Assembly: GCA_019115445.1 (NCBI GenBank)
Contig: DXDP01000136.1
Coordinates: forward strand, 1 to 32,026
From: Candidatus Nocardiopsis merdipullorum
GTDB lineage: Bacteria > Actinomycetota > Actinomycetes > Streptosporangiales > Streptosporangiaceae
DNA: 32,026 nt
Direction of reading: 5' to 3'
Shown here: piece after piece, positions 9,371 through 16,917 of the stretch
Position numbering within the stretch: position 1 is the first letter of the stretch
How the letters are laid out: every line of letters begins with the position of its first letter
The notes under the pieces: model-generated
The model's input: the letters and a program-made list of their open reading frames with translations, nothing else
Told to the model about the DNA's origin: nothing
The model's database searches: none
Translations under genes and position numbers: made by a program

Positions 9371-9407
9371 TGCCGTGCCGCCCGGTCGTTGCGGCCGAGC
9401 GGCACGG
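9371..9407 (+). terminator. GC-rich hairpin downstream of ygfZ (GCCGTGCCGC / GCGGCACGGC)
   Basis: Perfect 10-bp stem 30 nt after the ygfZ stop, between convergent genes; no clear T-run. Confidence 0.45.
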
Positions 9408-9544
9408 CGCCGCCGTGATCACCCCGTGGCACAGTGGGTGCGTGTCCACGAGGGAGTCGGGGGCGCGGTCGAGGCAGTGGGTGGGTTCCTTGCGCCCTGT
9501 TGCCGCAGCAGCACCCACTCAGCACACGAATCGACGGAAAAGTA

Positions 9545-10261
9545 CTACTGGCGCAGTGCAGCTGTCAGACGCTCGTCGTGCAGCCGTTCGCCCCAGGACG
9601 GGGGCAGTGGGGCGAGCTGGCCCACACGCCGGCCGAGCAGCTGGTCGGCGAGCTGCGGATTACGCGGCAGTGCGGGCCCGTGCAGGTAGGTACCCAGGAC
9701 CTGCCCCTGGTAAGCACCTTCCGTCCGTTCGTCATTGCCGATGCCTCGCACAAGGGTCGACAGAGGACGGGCCGAGGGGCCGATGGTGGTGCGGCCCTGA
9801 TGGTTCTCGAAGCCGGTGATCCGGCCGCCCCCGAGCTCGGGGGCGACGTCCGCGACGAGTTCACCGACCGCCCGGGTCCGGCCACGGTCACTACGGACGT
9901 CGAGGATCCCCACCCCCGGGAGGGGGTTGGACTCGTTGTCGGCGTATGTTTCACCGATGATCTGGTAACCGGCACAAACCGCGAACACGCATGCGCCGTT
10001 ACGGACGGCACGGGCCAGCCCACCCTGGGCACGCAGACGCTCGGCCGCCAAGATCTGTGGTCGGTCCTCGCCCCCGCCCAACAGGTAGATGTCACCGTGC
10101 TCGGGTACCGGGTCACCGGAGTTGACGTGCACGATCTCGGTGGGGATCCCGCGCAGTGCGGCACGCCGTCGGAGGACCAGGACGTTGCCCCGGTCACCGT
10201 AGGTACTCAGCAGGTCGGGGTAGATCCACACGATCCGTAGGGCGCTGCTGGTGTCGGTCAC
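9545..10261 (-). CDS. gatD: Lipid II isoglutaminyl synthase glutaminase subunit
   Basis: Class I glutamine amidotransferase: YLLGGGEDRPQILAAERL, GACVFAVCAGYQIIGETY, GTYLHGPALPRNPQLAD; paired with murT. GTG start at 10261. Confidence 0.9.
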   Translation of the reverse strand: MTDTSSALRIVWIYPDLLSTYGDRGNVLVLRRRAALRGIPTEIVHVNSGDPVPEHGDIYLLGGGEDRPQILAAERLRAQGGLARAVRNGACVFAVCAGYQIIGETYADNESNPLPGVGILDVRSDRGRTRAVGELVADVAPELGGGRITGFENHQGRTTIGPSARPLSTLVRGIGNDERTEGAYQGQVLGTYLHGPALPRNPQLADQLLGRRVGQLAPLPPSWGERLHDERLTAALRQ

Positions 10262-10274
10262 TTCGAATACTCCC

Positions 10275-11531
10275 CTACTGGACTCGGCCGTACGCCGTGC
10301 GGATCTGTTGGAAGGCCGTGTAGTTGGCGATGACGTCGACCTTGGTGATGTCGGGGCTCTCGGCCTTGAGTCGTCCGAGGATCTCGTCGATCCGGTCGGC
10401 GACCTGGAAGGGCACCTCGTCGACCTCCAGGCGTAGTGCCAGGTCGGTACGGCGCTCACCCGTGACGAACACACTGCGGTCACGCAGTACTCGATAATCG
10501 ATGTCCCACAACCAGGAGGTGTCCTTGCCGTCGGGGATCTGGGCGTTGACCGCAAGGATCACGGGGACACGAGGTGGATCGAGGACGGCGAAGGACTCCA
10601 GCCACCCCGCCGGGTTCTTGGCCAGGAGCAGTCGTACTTCGACCCCCATGGTGACCACGGAGGTGTACCGACCGGCCACCGAAGTGATCTCCCGAAGACG
10701 TTCCACGGCCCGCTCCGGGTGGAGCCCGTACCCGGCGGCGGTGGCCGCTGCGATCACCGCATTGGACCGGTTGGCGTCTCCGGGAAGGTTCAGCCGCAGC
10801 TTGATGTTTCGGCCTTCCGGTGTGGTGAGGGTGTCGCTGTCGTTCTCCACCGACCAACTGGTTTCCGGGCGGGCCAGACCGCACTCGGGACACTTCCAGT
10901 ACGGGTCCTGGTCACGTTCGAGATGGCCGCCGCACTCGGGGCAGCACAAGGAGTCCTCTTGCCAACGCTGTCCGGCCGACACCCAGGTGGCATTGGGTGC
11001 GCCAAGGCCGGCCCAGGCCACGAGCGGGTCGTCGGCGTTGGCGATCACGTGGGTGTCGGTCTTGCCCAGGGCGGTGCGCCACTTCTTGGCGAGGAGGTTG
11101 ATCTCCGAGGCGCGGTCCATCTGGTCGCGGCTCAGATTCATCAGGACCACGAACGAGGGTTGTGTGGCCTCGATCACCTGAGGCAGGTACTTCTCGTCCA
11201 CCTCGAGCACTCCGTTGACCGCACCCTTGGCGTTGGCCAGCGCGGTGATGTGCCCGGTGGGCATGTTCGCACCGTGCTCGTTGGTGGCCACGTTGCCGAA
11301 CTCGCGCAGTGACTGCGCGATGAGCCGGGTCGTGGTGGTCTTGCCGTTGGTGGCGCTGACCAGTGCCAGGCGCCGTCCCCGGGAGAGCTTGGTGAGCAGT
11401 TCCGGTTCCACCTTGAGTGCGACCCGTCCACCGATGACGGAACCGTCTCCCCGCCGAGTGGCCCGGGACAGGCCGGCTGCGCCCCTACCCAGTACCGACG
11501 CCAGTTGGGCGCGCAAGGGAAGCTCGCTCAT
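10275..11531 (-). CDS. murT: Lipid II isoglutaminyl synthase Mur-ligase subunit
   Basis: Mur ligase P-loop LALVSATNGKTTTTRLIAQSL and zinc ribbon CCPECGGHLERDQDPYWKCPECG typical of MurT. Confidence 0.92.
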   Translation of the reverse strand: MSELPLRAQLASVLGRGAAGLSRATRRGDGSVIGGRVALKVEPELLTKLSRGRRLALVSATNGKTTTTRLIAQSLREFGNVATNEHGANMPTGHITALANAKGAVNGVLEVDEKYLPQVIEATQPSFVVLMNLSRDQMDRASEINLLAKKWRTALGKTDTHVIANADDPLVAWAGLGAPNATWVSAGQRWQEDSLCCPECGGHLERDQDPYWKCPECGLARPETSWSVENDSDTLTTPEGRNIKLRLNLPGDANRSNAVIAAATAAGYGLHPERAVERLREITSVAGRYTSVVTMGVEVRLLLAKNPAGWLESFAVLDPPRVPVILAVNAQIPDGKDTSWLWDIDYRVLRDRSVFVTGERRTDLALRLEVDEVPFQVADRIDEILGRLKAESPDITKVDVIANYTAFQQIRTAYGRVQ

Positions 11532-11621
11532 CTACTCTCCACGATCGGTCGATCACCCGTGAGCACCCGGTGTGGGCGATGACGAGTGATGGTTCGGATC
11601 AAGTTTAGTGCCCACCGGTGG

Positions 11622-13784
11622 TCAGGATCTCCAGTCCAGCCGTTCGGGCGGTGGCCCGAGATTGGGCGGGACCTCGTCCAAGAAGCGCCCGGTGTCGGCC
11701 CCCACACGAGCCGGGGGTTCAGCGCTTCCCGTTGCCTTCGTGGCCACGCCGGAGGCAGTACCCGGGGGGTTCACGGGGACGACCCGGTGCCGGCGTTCTT
11801 CGGTGGTTCCTCCGTGCCCGGGAACTTTGCCGGACTCACGGTGTTTGACGTCTGTGTGGTGGCCGGTGTGGCGAGAATCGTCCACCGTTGCCAAGGTGGC
11901 GGTGGGCAGGGTGAGAATACCCGGATTGGTGTCGATGAGAACGGGACCGTCGGGGCCCAGGACGAGCGCTGCGGTGATCGGTAGTTCACGGAGCGACTCG
12001 CTTCCCAGGTCAATGTTGCGCAGGGGTGCGCCGAAGTGGTTTTCGGTTGTGGAGACAGGACCGTCTTCCTCCACTTGCGCGGTTGTCCGCCCCCAGGTCG
12101 TGGTGGACTTCACATGCCGTACCAGGTCCAGCGGGGGCACCGCCGCGGCCGCGTCACGGATCACCGCCCCGGACTCTGTGTGTGGGGAGGGGAAGAAACG
12201 GCTTTCGTCGACGATCTCGGAGTCGGGGTCTTCCTTCTGCTCGGTCGCGGCCGCTTGGACCATGTCCTCGACGGCATCGCTGAGTCGGTGTACCCGCAAC
12301 TGCGTGTCCTTGGCCGTTCCGGGATGGTCGGCGATGGCCTGTGCGATGTCTTCGGCCTCGGTCCCGGACTGGCGCATCACCACGGGCAGGAAGGCCGGGT
12401 CGGTGAAGCGGGACAGCGCTGCGGGCACACCGGTGCGAAACATCAGCACGACCTCGACACCGCTCTCCTTCGCTGCCGTGAGTACCTGGGCGATCTCCTC
12501 CTCCGGCAACACCTCGGCGCCCGACACCACCACCGTGCGGGTGCGGTCGGGGCGTACACGGGGTGCTCGGCCACCCGTCGGGCCATCGGGCACGCGCGCC
12601 TCCAGGAGTTCACTGAGCGCCGCGACGGCGTAGGTGCCGTACACGCGGGCGGCGTCCTCGCCCGAGGCCCGGTCGGTGGAGATGATCTTGATCTGGGCGT
12701 AGCCGTCCTCCCCGCCGCGGGTGCCGACCGCTTCGAAGGGTGCCAGGAGGCGTTCGAGTTCCCATGCACGGCCTCGTACCTCGGGGGTCTGTCCACAGCG
12801 TTCACGCACTCGCGTCCGTTGCTCGTCGGTGAGCAGAAAGAGTGCGGGGTCGTCCTCTGCGGAGTCGTCCTTGCTGGTCAGCAGGGTGCGCAACCCCCCG
12901 ATGATTTCGTTGATCCCGGCGTGTGGTCCCAAGACCTCCAGCAGGCGCAACAGGAGTGTCTCGTCGGCGTCCACGTCCTCCCCGCCGGCCGCCGCGGCCA
13001 CTGCGGACAGGATCCGGGCGCGTTGCCCGGCGTCCAGGTTGGTGCCCAGCGTCAACCGGGGCAGATCGGCCGGCAACACCCAGTGGCGTGGTGCCACCGT
13101 GCACCGTCTGGCCAGTCGGGCCAATTCACCGCAGACCGCTCGCCCGGTCAGGTCCACAACGGTCAGGTCACCGCCCTCGCGTAACCGTGACATGCCGATC
13201 GTGTTCAACAACGCCGACCACCCCATGTCGGTACCACCGATCACCAGGGCGGCCTCCGCCTGTTCCGGTACGGTCACCCCGTACCAGCAGGGTTGGGCCT
13301 CGTAGGCGCGTACGGCCGCCCGCCACTCGGTGTACCTACGAGCATGTTCTCGTTGACGTTCGTGCAGGACGCGGTCGCGTTCCTCCCGCTCGGCGACCAG
13401 CCGTTCCTGTGCCCGCGCCAAGCGTTCTGCCACGACCTGACGGCTCTGAAGGAGGGCGACGACCACGGGGGCGGCGATGGCCACACAGGCGAACACCCCG
13501 CCCAGGGCGAGGTTGCCCGGAAGGATGCGCAACGTCCACGACAGGGGAAACATCAGGGCGAGCAGGGCGAGCCCGCACAGGGCGATGTGGAGCGGCCTGT
13601 TGGTCTGCGCCTCGCTGTCACGTTCGGCGGCCGCCCACTCCGTACCGGTGTTGTCGACATCTTCCGGGGCTGGGCGGCGAGGTGCGGAGCCGGGGTGGGA
13701 CAGGAGCACCTCGTACCGCCAGCCGATGTAGGTGCGTGAGACCTCGCCTCGGGACGACGTGCCACCGGAGCGTGGGGCGGGCAT
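11622..13784 (-). CDS. Large membrane protein with degenerate VirD4/FtsK-like ATPase region, uncharacterised
   Basis: Two TM helices, basic/acidic coiled region, then ALVIGGTDMGWSALLNTIGMSRLREGGDLTVVDLTGRAV (P-loop-like without GK[ST]) and RTVVVSGAEVLPEEEI. Confidence 0.55.
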   Translation of the reverse strand: MPAPRSGGTSSRGEVSRTYIGWRYEVLLSHPGSAPRRPAPEDVDNTGTEWAAAERDSEAQTNRPLHIALCGLALLALMFPLSWTLRILPGNLALGGVFACVAIAAPVVVALLQSRQVVAERLARAQERLVAEREERDRVLHERQREHARRYTEWRAAVRAYEAQPCWYGVTVPEQAEAALVIGGTDMGWSALLNTIGMSRLREGGDLTVVDLTGRAVCGELARLARRCTVAPRHWVLPADLPRLTLGTNLDAGQRARILSAVAAAAGGEDVDADETLLLRLLEVLGPHAGINEIIGGLRTLLTSKDDSAEDDPALFLLTDEQRTRVRERCGQTPEVRGRAWELERLLAPFEAVGTRGGEDGYAQIKIISTDRASGEDAARVYGTYAVAALSELLEARVPDGPTGGRAPRVRPDRTRTVVVSGAEVLPEEEIAQVLTAAKESGVEVVLMFRTGVPAALSRFTDPAFLPVVMRQSGTEAEDIAQAIADHPGTAKDTQLRVHRLSDAVEDMVQAAATEQKEDPDSEIVDESRFFPSPHTESGAVIRDAAAAVPPLDLVRHVKSTTTWGRTTAQVEEDGPVSTTENHFGAPLRNIDLGSESLRELPITAALVLGPDGPVLIDTNPGILTLPTATLATVDDSRHTGHHTDVKHRESGKVPGHGGTTEERRHRVVPVNPPGTASGVATKATGSAEPPARVGADTGRFLDEVPPNLGPPPERLDWRS

Positions 13785-13901
13785 CGTTCGAACACCTCCT
13801 GATCGACCGTCGTGAAGTGCGGGAAGAAGGACCGTCCGTCACCTCATGGTCGTCACAAGTGAAGCAGGCCCCGCCACCGGCTGCCAGTCCCACGTAAAAC
13901 A

Positions 13902-13948
13902 GTGCGGCGCCGGTGTGGACGAATCGATTGTCCACACCGGCGCCGCAC
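13902..13948 (-). terminator. 19-bp perfect hairpin, intrinsic terminator of the sseA-DUF1416 operon
   Basis: GTGCGGCGCCGGTGTGGAC-GAATCGATT-GTCCACACCGGCGCCGCAC, followed on the minus strand by TGTTTTACG; starts 20 nt after the DUF1416 stop. Confidence 0.85.
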
Positions 13949-13968
13949 ACGTTGAACTCGGGGTTGTC

Positions 13969-14274
13969 TCAGGCGTTGACCTGGATGTCCACGACCTTGC
14001 CGACCTCGGCGGTCACCGGGAACTCGCCGGTGTAGCCCTTCGAGGCAAGAACCCGTACCTTCCACGCGCCATCGGTGGCGAAGAAGCGGAAGGTTCCTTC
14101 ATCACCTGTGGCGACCTCACCGACGAAGTCGTCGGAGTCGCTCAACAGGCGAGCGTAGGCTCCGCGCAGCGGTTGTCCGTCACGTGTCACCGTGCCCTGG
14201 ATGACGGCCTGGTTGCCCGCGTTGACATCGGCCAGTGCGACGCCGCCCTCGGGTGCTCCACAACTGTCACTCAC
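13969..14274 (-). CDS. DUF1416 (SseC-like) protein
   Basis: 101 aa: NAGNQAVIQGTVTRDGQPLRGAYARLLSDSDDFVGEVATGDEGTFRFFATDGAWKVRVLASKGY; stop/start overlap with sseA (GTGA). Confidence 0.88.
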   Translation of the reverse strand: MSDSCGAPEGGVALADVNAGNQAVIQGTVTRDGQPLRGAYARLLSDSDDFVGEVATGDEGTFRFFATDGAWKVRVLASKGYTGEFPVTAEVGKVVDIQVNA

Positions 14275-15116
14275 TTGGCTTCAGCCTCCCCCACCTCGAC
14301 CGGGACACCTCGAAGAGAACCGTACTCGGACCAGGAACCGTCGTAGTTCTTGACGTTCTCCAGGCCCAGGAGCTCACGCAGAGCGAACCAGCTGTGCGAG
14401 GAACGCTCACCGATACGGCAGTAGGCGATGATGTCCTTGTCCAGGTCCACCCCGGCCTCGGTGTACAGCTCGCGCAGTTTTTCGGGGCTCTTGAAGGTGC
14501 CGTCCTCATTGGCGGTCTTGGCCCACGGGATGTTGCGCGCGGTCGGAATGTGCCCGCCGATCTGCGCCGCCTCCTGGGGCAGGTGTGCCGGGGCCAGCAA
14601 CTTGCCGGTGAACTCGTCGGGGGAGCGGACGTCGACCAGGGCCTTTTCGCCGATCGCTTCGACGACCTCGTCGCGGAAGGCTCGGATCGAGGTGTCCTGC
14701 TCCTTGGCCTTGTAGTCGGTGGCGGCCCGCTCCGGAACCTCGGTGACGAGCTCGCGGGAGTCCAGCTCCCACTTCTTGCGTCCACCGTCCAACAGGCGAA
14801 GGTTCTCGTGACCGTAGAGCTTGAAGTACCAGTAGGCGTAGGCCGCGAACCAGTTGTTGTTGCCTCCGTAGAGGATCACCAGATCGTCGTTGGCGATGCC
14901 CTTGGTGGACAGCAGCTTCTCGAAGCCGGCCTTGTCCACGAAGTCGAAACGGACCGGATCCTGGAGGTCCTGTTTCCAGTCGATCTTGACGGCACCGCGG
15001 ATGTGGCCCTTGTCGTAGGCGGACGTGTCTTCGTCGACCTCGACAAGGACCACCTTGTCGTCGTCCAGGTGAGCCTCCACCCAGTCGGCGTCCACTAGGA
15101 CGTCGGAGCGGCTCAT
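14271..15116 (-). CDS. sseA: Thiosulfate sulfurtransferase (two rhodanese domains)
   Basis: MSRSDVLVDADWVEAHLDDDKVVLVEVDEDTSAYDKGHIRGAVKIDWKQDLQD and active-site loop YCRIGERSSHSWFAL; AGGAGG upstream of the ATG at 15116. Confidence 0.92.
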   Translation of the reverse strand: MSRSDVLVDADWVEAHLDDDKVVLVEVDEDTSAYDKGHIRGAVKIDWKQDLQDPVRFDFVDKAGFEKLLSTKGIANDDLVILYGGNNNWFAAYAYWYFKLYGHENLRLLDGGRKKWELDSRELVTEVPERAATDYKAKEQDTSIRAFRDEVVEAIGEKALVDVRSPDEFTGKLLAPAHLPQEAAQIGGHIPTARNIPWAKTANEDGTFKSPEKLRELYTEAGVDLDKDIIAYCRIGERSSHSWFALRELLGLENVKNYDGSWSEYGSLRGVPVEVGEAEAK

Positions 15117-15453
15117 GGGGAACCTCCTGTGTTCGTGGTGTGGTGCCGCGTGTACTTGATCGAGCCCGCCGGGCACACGGCTGCCCGGGAGGCGAGGGAC
15201 AGAACTGGGATGTCGGGGCGGTCACCGCGCCGACCCACCGTGCTCGCGATCGTCGAGGGAAGGGCCGAGGTCACCACGCACACGAACGAAACGGTCCCCG
15301 TACGGGTCCGTCGGTGTGATTCGGAAAAGTCGGAGGCGCGTCGGCACCCCCCGGATTCGGTGACCTGCATGGCGTTGTGTCCCCAGCTGCGTGCACGGTT
15401 GTCGAGGGCTTGCTGGCACGGCGGAGGCGCAGACGTTCAGGCGCCCGTCCGCC

Positions 15454-15528
15454 CTATGGACACAGACAGAGCGCGCCGGCGACGCGGCAGAAGTCCACTG
15501 CCCGTCGCTTCGTCAGATATGCGCGCAT
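15454..15528 (-). CDS. Cys-containing leader peptide upstream of sseA (MRAYLTKRRAVDFCRVAGALCLCP)
   Basis: Read by hand on the minus strand: ATG CGC GCA TAT CTG ACG AAG CGA CGG GCA GTG GAC TTC TGC CGC GTC GCC GGC GCG CTC TGT CTG TGT CCA TAG. Matches the actinobacterial leader pattern (R..VD..RVA.ALC). Confidence 0.8.
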   Translation of the reverse strand: MRAYLTKRRAVDFCRVAGALCLCP

Positions 15529-15578
15529 CAAGGAAGTCACGCCTTCGACGGTACCCGCCGCAGCAGTGCGCTGTCACT

Positions 15579-15598
15579 GGTGTGTTTGATCACACACC
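15579..15598. promoter_or_regulatory. Palindromic operator-like site GGTGTGTTTGATCACACACC
   Basis: 7-bp arms around TTGATC, about 50 nt upstream of the leader-peptide ATG. Confidence 0.4.
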
Positions 15599-15638
15599 GA
15601 GGAGCAGCAGACACAGGGCCACCGGACAAGATCCCGTT

Positions 15639-15974
15639 TCAGCGGATCGCTTCGCCCAGGGCCGCGATCACGTCGACCTTCCGGGGTTGTCCGCTCGCTC
15701 TGCGCACCACACGGCCTTCCGCGTCGAGGACGAAGACGGTGGGGGTTTGGGTGATGGCAAGGCGACGCACCAGGTCGAGACGGGACTCGGCGTCCACCTC
15801 CACGGAGGCGACCCCGTCGACCATCTCCGCCACATCGGTCAGGATGCGGCGCGTGGCCCGGCAAGGTTGGCAAAAGGCAGAGGAGAACTGTACGAGCGTG
15901 GCCCGGTGGCCCAACTCGCCCCCGATCTCCTCGATCGTGAGGGCATCACCCACGGTTCCTCCTTCCTCGGTCAT
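15639..15974 (-). CDS. Thioredoxin-family protein
   Basis: LVQFSSAFCQPCRATRRILTDVAEMVDGVASVEVDAESRLDLVRRLAITQTPTVFVLDAEG (CxxC motif CQPC). Confidence 0.88.
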   Translation of the reverse strand: MTEEGGTVGDALTIEEIGGELGHRATLVQFSSAFCQPCRATRRILTDVAEMVDGVASVEVDAESRLDLVRRLAITQTPTVFVLDAEGRVVRRASGQPRKVDVIAALGEAIR

Positions 15975-15979
15975 CCGAA

Positions 15980-16678
15980 TCAGACCGCCTCGGAGCCCAT
16001 GAGCGGCACGTCCTCTCCGGTGCCCGAGATCCGCATCCCGCCGGACACGGCTTCCAGGTCGGTGATCTGCAGCCCGAAGGGAAGTTCGGGGACCTGGACG
16101 CTGAAGGCGAGCATCTGGGTGACGGTCTCGCTCATGGCGGAGGGTGCGTCACCGATCTCGACGTCCACGGGTGTGACGTGCAGGGTGTCGCCGTCGACGG
16201 AGAACTCGGCGCCCGAGGACACCGTGGTGCTGATGTTCATCTCGGGGATGGCCAGTTCGCCGTTGATCCGGGGCTCACCGTCATCATCCGTGGTGATGGT
16301 GATGCCCTCGGGGAGCTGGGAGTTGAGGAAGGTGTAGGGCACCACGGCCGAGCCGTCGAGTTGGCCGGCGGTCACCTCGGGCTGGGAGAGCAGTTCGGCC
16401 AGGGGTGCTTCCACGTCACGGGCGGAGGCATCGATCTGCTCGAAGGTGTGGCCGTCCACGGTCGCGCTGTCGGAGTCGATGTTGATCTCGGAGTAGGTGC
16501 CGCCGAGTGCCTGGGGCAGGAAGGCCCAACCCTCGATGGACACCTCCGGGTCCTCGGACATGCCCAGGTGCTGCGCCGACTGTTCGGCGATGGTGTTCTG
16601 GGCGAAACTTCGCGCGGCGATGTCGGCCACCACCACCACGGCCAAGAAGAACAGGAGAACGACAAGGAACTTACGCAT
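15980..16678 (-). CDS. DUF2993 / LmeA-like phospholipid-binding protein
   Basis: N-terminal TM plus QNTIAEQSAQHLGMSEDPEVSIEGWAFLPQALGGTYSEINIDSDSATV; ATG at 16678. Confidence 0.85.
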   Translation of the reverse strand: MRKFLVVLLFFLAVVVVADIAARSFAQNTIAEQSAQHLGMSEDPEVSIEGWAFLPQALGGTYSEINIDSDSATVDGHTFEQIDASARDVEAPLAELLSQPEVTAGQLDGSAVVPYTFLNSQLPEGITITTDDDGEPRINGELAIPEMNISTTVSSGAEFSVDGDTLHVTPVDVEIGDAPSAMSETVTQMLAFSVQVPELPFGLQITDLEAVSGGMRISGTGEDVPLMGSEAV

Positions 16679-16917
16679 CGGAAATCCCAGCACACTTTCT
16701 CTCGCGCCGGCGCGCCTCTCGGCTGGGTCATCCGGCCGGCCTCGGTCACACGCCTTCGAAACCCCAGCGGGTGGCGGTCATGAAAAACCCGTGGGGAAGG
16801 GTACTTCACCCAGGGTACGACGCTGCTCGACACGTACTTGTTGTGCGTATCGGCACAAATTCATCAGTTCGAGATTCTTCGCCTGAACCGGACGGTTCCA
16901 CCGTTCGGCGGCCTGGT

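Noticed and set aside
12036-13184. 382-aa plus-strand ORF
   Set aside because: Antisense to the 720-aa membrane protein; Gly/Arg/Gln-rich shadow without a recognisable family.
15129-16337. 402-aa plus-strand ORF
   Set aside because: Runs antisense through the leader peptide, thioredoxin and DUF2993 genes; composition is not protein-like.
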